A stretch of DNA of 5,936 nucleotides from Bacteroidia bacterium (GCA_016763665.1 JAESTI010000350.1:1-5936); one strand, 5' to 3'; positions 1 through 5,936 are shown, counted from the first letter of the stretch. Program-made: numbers and translations. Notes: generated from the sequence alone by a model not told the origin.

Positions 1-27
1 ATTGTCTCTTCTTGATAATTGTTCATT
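1..27 (-). repeat. 27-bp exact match to 3190-3216 (end of coiled-coil, B2 versus A2)
   Basis: Bases 1-27 are identical to 3190-3216, in the same strand and codon phase, and encode the NEQLSRRDN end of the coiled-coil in B2 and A2. It marks the left edge as lying within the second module of gene B, just before its membrane segment. Confidence 0.9.
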
Positions 28-2793
28 GATAACCCTTAATTGATCTTTGCGAGCTTGCTCAGCAAGTATCTGTTCTTTCTCATATTCATATTTCATTTGT
101 TGGCGGATGGTAGCTTTTTGATTTTCCTCGTTTACAATACTGTCCCGCATTTCTATTTCCAACTCATACATGGAAAGGGCATCTTTAAAGTTACCCTGTT
201 TCTTGTAAACATCACTCAACAACTTTGCTGCCCTCTTCATATACTCCACATGTCCGATATTTCTAGATACCGCTAAAGCTTCCAATCCACTTTTCAACGC
301 AGCGTCAAGCTGTCCTAATTTTAACTGCCAACTACCAATTCTTGAATAATCATCAGAAATTCTTGCTTTATACCCCAATTCTTTAGCCAACTTCAACGCC
401 AACTCCAAAAACTCCATGCCTTTGTCTATACTATCTAAATTACATAGTATATTTCCAATATTATGATAAGAAACTGCCATTCCTGCTTTATCATTGATCT
501 CTTCTCTTAACTTCAAACTAAAAAAATAATATTCCAAAGCCTTTTGATAATTATCGGGATCTAACTCTCCTTGCTTACAATAGCTAACCCCTATATTGTT
601 ATACGAATAAGCCATCCCTTCTTTATCATTGATCTCTTCTTGAATCTTCAAACTCAAAAAGTAATATTCCAAACTCCTCTTAGTCTCCCCTTGATCATCA
701 TAGATGCCACCAATATTGTGATAAGTGGAAGCCATCCCTTTTTTATCCTTGATATCTTCTTTAATCTTCAAACTCAAAAAGTAATATTCCAGGGCCTTTT
801 CAATCTCACCTTGATCTTTATAAATATACCCTATATTGTTATACGCATCAGACAATCCTTTTTTAAACAACTTAATTAATTCATCGTCCACCTGCCCACT
901 AGGCAAATTTAAATTAGTTTCTTGTTTTAGGTTTTTTTCACCAATTTTTGCCGAAACTTTCATCAAGATCAAAGCTGAATCTGGATCGGATAAATAAATA
1001 TCGGTAGCCCACATACTCAAGGCATTTAGTTTATCAGTGTCGTGTTTAGCATTTTTGTAGGCAGAACGAAGTGAATTGATCTTGCTATTTTCTGTCATTT
1101 TGACCCCGCCAGCTGGTGGATCCAGAGTGGCAGCATTGACCAGGGTATCTTTTTGAGCGAAAATGTGGGAATGGGAAACAACCAATAATGCAATCATTAA
1201 TGGCCTGATACCCTTATGCTGGTTCGAATGCCCCCCGGGAATTCGCCCGCTTTCAACCTTTACCAGGCGTTTCTTCAATTTCTCTTCAAAAAACTGGTGT
1301 AGGGGAAAGATCGCCCCTGCTAAAATTGCATTAAAGAGTAGTTTGTAACCTGGTGCACCTCCCGTCCATTCTTCAATGTATGGATCAACTAATATTAAGA
1401 TAAATTCAAAGAGAATTAAAAAAGAAATGAAAATGATCGCATCTGCTGTTCTTGGAGAGACTTTCACAAACCCAAGTGCTATTACCCCCCCAAATAGAAC
1501 CAGTAGCCCGATGAATATGGCGAAGTAATGCAGGCTATTTCTTCTTTTTAATTCTTCATTTTGAATTCTTAATTCTTCATTCTGAGCTTGCTCGGCTAGA
1601 ATTTGCTCCTTTTCATACTCATATTTCATTTGTTGGCGTATAAGCTGTTTCTGGTTATCCTCATTAATAAGACTGTCCTGCATTTCTATTTGCAATCCAT
1701 ACAAAGTAAGCGCATCTTCAAACTTGCCTTGTTTTTTATAACCTCTTGTAATTAACTTCGCTGCCTTCTTAATATCATTTACATAGCCAAGTTTTTTTGC
1801 CAAATTCAAACTACTATCAGCGTAAATAGTAGCTTTCACCACATCATTTTTATTGAATAAACATTTACAAATATCTCTATAAAGCCAACATACATACTGA
1901 TCATAATTCATCTGCTTATAACCTGATAAGGCCCTTTTGTAGTAATAAATGGCTGAATCAATTTCATTTATATAAAACAAAATGTTGGCATTAGAATAAT
2001 AGCCAGACGCCATACCATATGAATCATTTCTTTCAAAATAATCTTTAGCAGCTTTCTTTAAGTATAAAATATAATTTAAGGAATCATCAAGTGCTAAATA
2101 TCGAGTAGATATATTCCAATACCCATTCGCCAGATCAACAGCGTTTTCTTCCTCAAATATTTTTATAGATCTAAGGAAATATTCCAGTGCCTTTTCGTTT
2201 TCACCCAGGCTACTATAGATTATGGCAATATTGTTATAAGAATTAGCAATCCCTTTTTTATCATTTATACCGTCACGGAGTTTTAAACTATAAAAGTGAT
2301 ATTCCAGAGCCTTCTCCAATTCACCTTGATTCACATAGATGACCGCAATATTGTTATAAGAAACAGCTATTCCATTTGTATCTTTCATTTCCTGATCAAT
2401 CTTTAAACACAAAAAGTAGTATTCTAATCCCCTTTCTATCTCTCCATGAGTTTTATACATAAAACCTATTTTGTTATAGGCGTTCGCCAGCCCTCTATTG
2501 AATATTTTTATAGCATTCAAAAACATTTCTCTTTTAAAATTTTCCTCTAAGTTCTTTTTTGCTATTTCAGCAGCCTTTGAATAGAGAATAAAAGCTGAAT
2601 CCGGTTTTTCCAGATAGAATTCGTCTCCCCAAGAAAGTAGAGTGTGTATTTTGGTGGTGTCGTGGGTAGCAGTTTGGTAAGCTAAATTTAGATCTTCCGG
2701 TTCGGCAAACAGGCTATCACTCTTAACTTTGTTCTGTGAGAAAGAACAGAAGGATATTAACAGGAAGGTTGGTATGAATAAAAACACCCTCAT
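1..2793 (-). CDS. Gene B: paralogous two-module TPR / coiled-coil / membrane protein, 3' end missing
   Basis: I translated this frame codon by codon from ATG at 2791-2793 to the left edge: 931 codons, no stop and no frameshift. The start is supported by a signal peptide immediately after it (residues 1-20); the nearby ATG at 2796-2798 is in another frame and stops after two codons. Module B1: HDTTKI...YLEKPDSAF start of the mature region (about 44-66), three 40-residue TPRs (108-226), a divergent TPR-like stretch (227-370), coiled-coil (378-418) and three membrane spans (422-502). A linker and internal signal-like segment (531-547) follow. Module B2: HDTDKL...YLSDPDSAL (584-609), TPRs (652-776), degenerate TPRs (777-885) and coiled-coil up to Asn931 at the edge. 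Asn931 aligns with Asn915 of gene A, so about 112 residues covering the last membrane segment are probably missing. It is likely co-transcribed with gene A. The ligand and function are unknown. Confidence 0.92.
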   Translation of the reverse strand, partial: MRVFLFIPTFLLISFCSFSQNKVKSDSLFAEPEDLNLAYQTATHDTTKIHTLLSWGDEFYLEKPDSAFILYSKAAEIAKKNLEENFKREMFLNAIKIFNRGLANAYNKIGFMYKTHGEIERGLEYYFLCLKIDQEMKDTNGIAVSYNNIAVIYVNQGELEKALEYHFYSLKLRDGINDKKGIANSYNNIAIIYSSLGENEKALEYFLRSIKIFEEENAVDLANGYWNISTRYLALDDSLNYILYLKKAAKDYFERNDSYGMASGYYSNANILFYINEIDSAIYYYKRALSGYKQMNYDQYVCWLYRDICKCLFNKNDVVKATIYADSSLNLAKKLGYVNDIKKAAKLITRGYKKQGKFEDALTLYGLQIEMQDSLINEDNQKQLIRQQMKYEYEKEQILAEQAQNEELRIQNEELKRRNSLHYFAIFIGLLVLFGGVIALGFVKVSPRTADAIIFISFLILFEFILILVDPYIEEWTGGAPGYKLLFNAILAGAIFPLHQFFEEKLKKRLVKVESGRIPGGHSNQHKGIRPLMIALLVVSHSHIFAQKDTLVNAATLDPPAGGVKMTENSKINSLRSAYKNAKHDTDKLNALSMWATDIYLSDPDSALILMKVSAKIGEKNLKQETNLNLPSGQVDDELIKLFKKGLSDAYNNIGYIYKDQGEIEKALEYYFLSLKIKEDIKDKKGMASTYHNIGGIYDDQGETKRSLEYYFLSLKIQEEINDKEGMAYSYNNIGVSYCKQGELDPDNYQKALEYYFFSLKLREEINDKAGMAVSYHNIGNILCNLDSIDKGMEFLELALKLAKELGYKARISDDYSRIGSWQLKLGQLDAALKSGLEALAVSRNIGHVEYMKRAAKLLSDVYKKQGNFKDALSMYELEIEMRDSIVNEENQKATIRQQMKYEYEKEQILAEQARKDQLRVINEQLSRRDN
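466..840 (-). repeat. TPR repeat array of module B2 (three units, one with a 15-bp insertion)
   Basis: Residues 652-776 of gene B form two 40-residue units and a third of 45 residues. The third has five extra residues, about PDNYQ (746-750), where the others read GEIEKALEYY. The consensus (FLSLKIxEEIxDKxGMAxSY) is close to that of gene A. A degenerate HNIGNILCNLDS unit follows, as in A1 and A2. Confidence 0.88.
1153..1203 (-). other. Internal signal-peptide-like segment joining modules B1 and B2
   Basis: Residues 531-547 read PLMIALLVVSHSHIFAQ and are followed by KDTL. This is nearly identical to the joint in gene A, in the same place between the third membrane span of the first module and the mature start of the second. 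The DNA is also close (AATGCAATCATTAATGGC is shared). The preceding linker is longer and less basic than in gene A. An in-frame ATG (Met533) is at 1195-1197 with no convincing ribosome binding site. Confidence 0.72.
1225..1245 (-). repeat. 21-bp GC-rich imperfect palindrome within the B1/B2 linker
   Basis: The arms CGAAT (1225-1229) and ATTCG (1241-1245) flank CCC (1231-1233) and GGG (1237-1239), with a G/A mismatch and a CCC loop. It encodes exactly seven codons (Arg517-Ser523, RIPGGHS). The gene B linker is seven residues longer than that of gene A at this point, so the palindrome matches the extra DNA in both length and frame. It is clearly more GC-rich than its surroundings. Confidence 0.5.
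1264..1530 (-). other. Three-span membrane segment of module B1
   Basis: Residues 422-510 of gene B contain three hydrophobic stretches and the loop motif DPYIEEWTGGAPGYK, identical to A1. About 72% identity to both A1 and A2 by hand count. The first span resembles A2 (AIFIG, LFGG, GFVK) while the end of the segment is closer to A1, part of the mosaic pattern described in the findings. Confidence 0.82.
2113..2472 (-). repeat. TPR repeat array of module B1 (three units)
   Basis: Residues 108-226 of gene B form three units of 39-40 residues beginning NKIG, NNIA and NNIA. They keep the QGExEKALEY core but are more diverged from each other than the units of gene A; Ala replaces the Gly of NNIG in two of the three. 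Downstream (residues 227-370) TPR-like helices continue with little match to the other modules. Confidence 0.85.
2734..2793 (-). other. N-terminal signal peptide of gene B
   Basis: Residues 1-20 read MRVFLFIPTFLLISFCSFSQ: one Arg, a hydrophobic core of about 14 residues, then a short polar end. Cleavage by signal peptidase I after Ser-Phe-Ser or Ser-Gln is likely, as in many Bacteroidota proteins whose signals end in ..SQ or ..AQ. The Cys at 16 follows Phe, which does not fit a lipobox, so a lipoprotein is unlikely. It implies that the TPR domain of B1 faces the periplasm. Confidence 0.8.
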
Positions 2794-2850
2794 CTCATAA
2801 AGATAGTGAATTTGCTAATTACAAGTTTACGATTGCACTCTGATCACCAA
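2794..2850 (-). other. 57-bp spacer between genes A and B
   Basis: This is the only non-coding DNA in the window. It shows no strong hairpin followed by a T-run in the direction of transcription, so I see no terminator after gene A. No clear Shine-Dalgarno sequence precedes the gene B ATG (bases just upstream read TTTATGAG), which is common in Bacteroidota. The short gap and common strand favour co-transcription of A and B. Confidence 0.7.
2822..2850 (-). promoter_or_regulatory. Weak candidate Bacteroidota-type promoter for gene B
   Basis: On the minus strand TTG (2850-2848) is followed after 18 bp by TAAACTTG (2829-2822), one mismatch from the Bacteroidota -7 element TAnnTTTG. Transcription would start roughly 20-25 bases before the gene B ATG. 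Such short, degenerate motifs occur often by chance in AT-rich DNA, so this is only a candidate for a second promoter within the putative operon. Confidence 0.22.
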
Positions 2851-5800
2851 CTATAACTCTTCCACATCCTTTTTATACTGCTCCATCATCTTGTTGATCT
2901 TTTTTCTTTGGGCATTGCTGATGCGTTTTTTGAGCTTCCTCTCAAAGAATTGATGCAATGGGAACATAAATCCGGCAATTCCCGCGTTGAAAAGTAGTTT
3001 GTAGCCGGGAGCACCTCCTGTGTATTGTTCAATGTGAGGATCCGCTAAAACCAGTACAAACTCAAAGAGAATCAGGAATGATATAAAGATAATTCCCTTT
3101 ACCTCATTTGGTTTGATCTTAACAAAGCCTAGCATCAAAATACCTCCAAAGAGTATCAGAATACCTATAAAAATTGCAGAGTAATGTAAATTGTCTCTTC
3201 TTGATAATTGTTCATTAATAATTCTTAATTGTTCTTTTGCTTCGTGCTCCTTTCGTATTTGTTCTTTCTCATACTCATACTTCATCTCCTGGCGTATCAG
3301 TTGCTTCTGGTTATCTTCATTAACAATACTATCCTGCATTTGCACTTCCAACTCGTACATGGCAAGTGCATCTTCAAATTTGCTTTGCTTTTTATAAACA
3401 TCACTTAGTAACCCCGCCGCCGCCTTCACATAATCCACAATTCCTATCTCTTTAGCCAATGCCAATGTCTCCAACCCACTTTTCAATGCTAACTCAACTT
3501 GCCCCAATTTCAACTGCCAACCACCAATTGAGGAATAACAGACAGCAATCCATGATTTATGCCCCAATTCTTTCTCCAATTCCAACCCCAACTCCAAATA
3601 CTTCATTCCTTCATCTAAACTATCCAGTTTGCACAGTGCATTTCCAATATTATGATAAGAACCGGCTACCCCTTGTTTATATTTGATCTCTTCATAGATC
3701 TTTAAACTCAAAAAGTAGTATCCCAAAGCCTTTTCAACCTTCCCTTGTCTATTATAGATAATTCCAAAATTGTTATAAGACAAAGCCATTCCTTTTTTAT
3801 CCTTGATCTCTTCTCTTATCTTTAAACTCAAAAAAAAGTATTCCAAAGCCTTTTCAATCTCCCCTTGATTATAATAGAAAATCCCAATATTGTTATAAGA
3901 AGTAGCCATCCCTTTTTTATCCTTGATCTCTTCCCTTATCTTTAAACTCAAAAAATAATACTCTAAAGTCTTTTCAATTTTCCCTTGACCATAATAGATA
4001 AGTCCAAGATTGTTATAAGAAGCAGCCATCATTTTTTTATCTCCAATATCTTCTCTTATCTTTAAACTCATAAAGTAATATCCTAAAGCCTTTTCAATCT
4101 CCCCTTGATTATTATAGCTCATCCCAATATTATTATAAGTAACAGCCAAATCTTTTTTAAGTTTTATTGTTGATCTTAAATCTGCAGTTTTGTTCAACTT
4201 TTCACTCAACAATTTCTCAAGTATTTCCACACTTTTAAAATTGTATTCCAGCGCATTTTGAATATCTCCTTTATCACCAATCAAATAAGCCACCCATGAA
4301 TAACAATCTGCCATTTCTTCTTTTAAGCCTGCTTTTTCTGCTATAAATAGAGCCTTTTCACAAAATACCAATGCAGTATCCGGCTTGGATAAATAATACT
4401 CATCGGCCAATCCGAGTAGTGCTTTTATATTAGTAGTATCATTGCTGGAGATTTGGAGGATATGGGTAAAGGAGTCTACCTTGGCTTTAGCTTCAGTGGA
4501 TAAATCTATTTTGGTAGATTGGCTTATTGGCAGATGCGTTAATTGGGTTGTATCACTTTGTGCGAAAATGTTGGAGTGAGAAATAACCAGTAATGCAATC
4601 ATTAATGGCTTGACACTCTTGTGCCATTTTTTACGTTCTGTTTTAACTAACCGTTTCTTCATTTTCTTCTCAAAAAACTGGTGTAAAGGGAAAATTCCTG
4701 CTGCCATAATTGCATTAAAGAATAGTTTGTAGCCTGGTGCACCGCCTGTCCATTCTTCAATGTATGGGTCTAACAATACCAATAAGAACTCGAATAAAAT
4801 AAGGAAGGCTATAAAGATAATTCCCTCCGCAGCTCTGTAACTTACATTCACAAACCCAAGCAAACTCACCAGTAAACCAATCATCAATAACCCAATAACT
4901 ATTCCCGAGTAATGCAGGTTATTCCTTCTTTTCAATTTTTCATTCTTAATTCTTAATATTTCATTACGTGTTTGCTCAGCAATTATTTGATCTTTCTCGT
5001 ACTCATACTTCATTTGTTGACGAATGGTAGTTTTTTGGGTTTCTTCATTTAAAATACTATCTCGCATTTCTATCTTTAACTCATACATGACAAGGGCATC
5101 CTCAAACTTACCCTGCTTTTTATAAACATCGTTCAATAAATGCGCTGCTACCCTCATAGATCGCACATGACCAATCTCCTTAGCTATCTCCAAAGCCTCT
5201 AATCCACTTTCCAATGCTGCATCAATTTGCCCAAATTTAAGCTGCCAATTACCTACTAAACAAGTAGTTACCGATACCCCTGCCTTATACCCCAATTCTT
5301 TCTCTAACTGCAACCCCAATTCCAGATACCTCATTCCTTCCTCAATACTATCCAGTTCACACAACTCATTACCAATATTATGATAAGAAGCAGCCATTCC
5401 TTTTTTATCCTTAATCTCTTCTCTAATCTTTAAACTCAAAAAGAAGTGTTCCAAAGCCTTTTCGATTTCACCTTGATTCTTATAGATACTTCCAATATTG
5501 TTATAAGAATTAGCGATCCCTTCTTTATCATTGACCTCTTCCTTTAACTTTAAACCCATAAAGTAATATTCCAAAGCCTTCTCAATCTCTCCTTGATCTT
5601 TAAAGATGAATCCAATATTATTATAAGAAGTAGCCATCCCATATTTGTCTTTGATCTCTTCATAAATCTTCAAACTCAAAAAGTAGTACTCCAAAGCCTT
5701 TTCAATCTCTGCCTGATTATTATAAATAAGTCCAATATTGTTATAGGAAGTAGCCATTCCTAGTTTATCATTGATCTCTTCAAAAATATTCAAAGCCAAA

Positions 5801-5936
5801 AACAAGTATTTCAAAGCCTTTTCAATCTCTCCTTGCTCATAGTAGATAAAACCAATATTGTTATAAGAATAAACCATCTCTTTTTTATTCTTGATCTCTT
5901 CTAAAATCTTTAAATTCAAAAAGTAATATTCCAAAG
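2851..5936 (-). CDS. Gene A: two-module TPR / coiled-coil / three-span membrane protein, 5' end missing
   Basis: The reading frame is open from the right edge to a TAG at 2851-2853 and gives 1027 residues counted from a TTG at 5934. That TTG is not a start: it encodes the Leu of a repeated KALEYYFL motif inside a TPR, so the real start lies outside the window. Module A1 has 40-residue TPRs at residues 1-184, degenerate TPRs to about 295, a charged coiled-coil at about 300-338 and three predicted membrane spans at 341-420. A basic linker (423-442) and an internal signal-like segment (443-459) follow. Module A2 repeats the plan: a divergent TPR start at 500-600, four near-identical TPRs at 601-760, degenerate TPRs to about 870, coiled-coil at 875-915, membrane spans at 917-995 and a basic tail ending VEEL. 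TPRs are known protein-binding scaffolds. The periplasmic placement of the TPRs and a sensor or scaffold role are inferences. No catalytic or DNA-binding domain is visible. Gene B lies 57 bp downstream, probably in the same operon. Confidence 0.93.
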   Translation of the reverse strand, partial: LEYYFLNLKILEEIKNKKEMVYSYNNIGFIYYEQGEIEKALKYLFLALNIFEEINDKLGMATSYNNIGLIYNNQAEIEKALEYYFLSLKIYEEIKDKYGMATSYNNIGFIFKDQGEIEKALEYYFMGLKLKEEVNDKEGIANSYNNIGSIYKNQGEIEKALEHFFLSLKIREEIKDKKGMAASYHNIGNELCELDSIEEGMRYLELGLQLEKELGYKAGVSVTTCLVGNWQLKFGQIDAALESGLEALEIAKEIGHVRSMRVAAHLLNDVYKKQGKFEDALVMYELKIEMRDSILNEETQKTTIRQQMKYEYEKDQIIAEQTRNEILRIKNEKLKRRNNLHYSGIVIGLLMIGLLVSLLGFVNVSYRAAEGIIFIAFLILFEFLLVLLDPYIEEWTGGAPGYKLFFNAIMAAGIFPLHQFFEKKMKKRLVKTERKKWHKSVKPLMIALLVISHSNIFAQSDTTQLTHLPISQSTKIDLSTEAKAKVDSFTHILQISSNDTTNIKALLGLADEYYLSKPDTALVFCEKALFIAEKAGLKEEMADCYSWVAYLIGDKGDIQNALEYNFKSVEILEKLLSEKLNKTADLRSTIKLKKDLAVTYNNIGMSYNNQGEIEKALGYYFMSLKIREDIGDKKMMAASYNNLGLIYYGQGKIEKTLEYYFLSLKIREEIKDKKGMATSYNNIGIFYYNQGEIEKALEYFFLSLKIREEIKDKKGMALSYNNFGIIYNRQGKVEKALGYYFLSLKIYEEIKYKQGVAGSYHNIGNALCKLDSLDEGMKYLELGLELEKELGHKSWIAVCYSSIGGWQLKLGQVELALKSGLETLALAKEIGIVDYVKAAAGLLSDVYKKQSKFEDALAMYELEVQMQDSIVNEDNQKQLIRQEMKYEYEKEQIRKEHEAKEQLRIINEQLSRRDNLHYSAIFIGILILFGGILMLGFVKIKPNEVKGIIFISFLILFEFVLVLADPHIEQYTGGAPGYKLLFNAGIAGFMFPLHQFFERKLKKRISNAQRKKINKMMEQYKKDVEEL
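2920..3186 (-). other. Three-span membrane segment of module A2
   Basis: Residues 917-1005 of gene A align without gaps to A1 (about 62% identical by hand count) and B1 (about 72%). The loop motif reads DPHIEQYTGGAPGYK. The protein ends 22 residues later with a highly charged tail containing QRKK and QYKKDVEEL, predicted cytoplasmic. No output domain follows. Confidence 0.82.
3655..4134 (-). repeat. 120-bp tandem repeat array, TPRs of module A2
   Basis: Four units of exactly 120 bp encode residues 601-760 of gene A. The plus-strand core CCAATATT (with variants) recurs at 4124, 4004, 3884 and 3764, and a diverged unit starts at 3644. Units 2 and 3 share FLSLKIREEIKDKKGMA and are almost the same at the DNA level, as is the A1 array, so the units have probably been homogenised or recently multiplied. 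Confidence 0.92.
4558..4614 (-). other. Internal signal-peptide-like segment joining modules A1 and A2
   Basis: Residues 441-459 contain PLMIALLVISHSNIFAQ followed by SDTT. They have all the parts of a Bacteroidota signal peptide: a very basic stretch before (KKMKKRLVKTERKKWHK, 423-439), a hydrophobic core of about nine residues, and a polar end with a plausible cleavage site (F-A-Q or just before Gln). It lies immediately before the N-terminal region of module A2, exactly where the signal of a free-standing protein would be. In-frame ATGs occur at residues 425 (4660-4662) and 445 (4600-4602); the first is preceded by GAGAAGAAA, so an internal start cannot be excluded. Confidence 0.72.
4648..4914 (-). 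other. Three-span membrane segment of module A1
   Basis: Residues 341-429 of gene A hold hydrophobic stretches at about 343-362, 370-389 and 403-417. Between the second and third spans is DPYIEEWTGGAPGYK, followed by FPLHQFFE and a basic end KKMKKRL. The same 89-residue segment occurs in A2 and B1 without any insertion or deletion. With a periplasmic TPR domain, three spans place the basic end in the cytoplasm, in line with the positive-inside rule. I know of no named function for this segment. Confidence 0.82.
5383..5936 (-). repeat. 120-bp tandem repeat array, TPRs of module A1
   Basis: The DNA repeats with an exact 120-bp period (40 codons). On the plus strand the CCAATATT[GA]TTATA core recurs at 5852, 5732, 5612 and 5492, with a diverged copy at 5372. 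Each unit encodes about NNIGxIYxxQGEIEKALEYY followed by FLSLKIxEEIxDKxGMATSY. TPR positions are recognisable: Gly 8, Tyr 11, Ala 20, with Asn replacing the usual Trp near position 4. The period is 40 residues instead of the canonical 34, as in LGN/kinesin-light-chain-like arrays. Four full units and one partial unit are in view, and the array continues outside the window. Confidence 0.92.

Noticed and set aside
40..276. Plus-strand open frame of 78 codons
   Set aside because: It lies entirely opposite the coiled-coil and TPR coding sequence of gene B and resembles no protein; it is an antisense shadow.
466..840. Regular repeats as a CRISPR array
   Set aside because: There are no unique spacers between short repeats; the 120-bp period is continuous protein-coding TPR sequence.
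571..879. Plus-strand open frame of 102 codons with internal repeats
   Set aside because: Its apparent repeats are simply the complement of the 120-bp TPR units of gene B.
1225..1245. Cloning-linker contamination (adjacent GGGAATTC restriction-type sites)
   Set aside because: The stretch is short, in frame, flanked on both sides by native paralogous sequence, and has no wider vector similarity that I can recognise.
1163..1348. Plus-strand open frame of 61 codons
   Set aside because: Antisense to the linker and membrane segment of gene B, with no independent coding evidence.
2749..2793. Lipoprotein signal in gene B (Cys16)
   Set aside because: The residues before the Cys are Ile-Ser-Phe; Phe at -1 does not fit a lipobox.
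3191..3686. Two plus-strand open frames (3191-3397 and 3459-3686)
   Set aside because: Both lie opposite gene A where the minus frame is clearly coding; the Ser/Cys-rich composition of the first is that of a complement of Glu/Lys-rich coiled-coil codons.
5932..5934. TTG as start codon of gene A
   Set aside because: It encodes the Leu of the repeated ALEYYFL motif within a TPR unit and the frame stays open to the window edge, so the gene is truncated and this is not an initiation site.

Overview
The window looks like a piece of an AT-rich Bacteroidota genome (class uncertain). The evidence is signal peptides ending in ..FSQ/..FAQ, long arrays of 40-residue tetratricopeptide (TPR) repeats with YNNIG motifs, the 'HDTxK...YLxxPDSAL' start of the mature protein, and the 'QMKYEYEKEQI' coiled-coil that joins TPRs to a membrane anchor in many proteins of this phylum. 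There are no RNA genes, insertion sequences, CRISPR arrays or enzymes with a recognisable catalytic domain. Essentially all of the DNA is coding, on the minus strand.

Two large paralogous genes lie head to tail on the minus strand and both run off the window. Gene A (2851-5936) lacks its 5' end; its stop codon is at 2851-2853. Gene B starts with ATG at 2793, 57 bp after the stop of gene A, and is open for all 931 codons down to base 1, so its 3' end lies outside. By alignment with gene A, about 110 residues of gene B are missing.

Each gene is itself a head-to-tail fusion of two copies of one module: secretion signal, periplasmic TPR domain, charged coiled-coil, and an 89-residue segment with three predicted membrane spans containing the near-invariant DPxIExxTGGAPGYK motif. 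The window therefore holds four module copies: A1 (partial) and A2, B1 and B2 (partial). The first and second modules of each gene are joined by a basic linker followed by what looks like a complete internal signal peptide (PLMIALLV[IV]SHS[NH]IFAQ). Three membrane spans would leave the chain in the cytoplasm, and the internal signal would return it to the periplasm, so the topology works. Signal peptidase might even cut the chain into two receptor-like proteins.

The shared linker suggests that the module was doubled first and the two-module gene duplicated afterwards. Local similarity among the modules is mosaic, which points to later recombination between copies. TPR arrays of this sort usually bind protein partners. 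No output domain (kinase, cyclase, HTH) is visible, so the function is unknown; a membrane sensor or scaffold is a reasonable but unproven guess.
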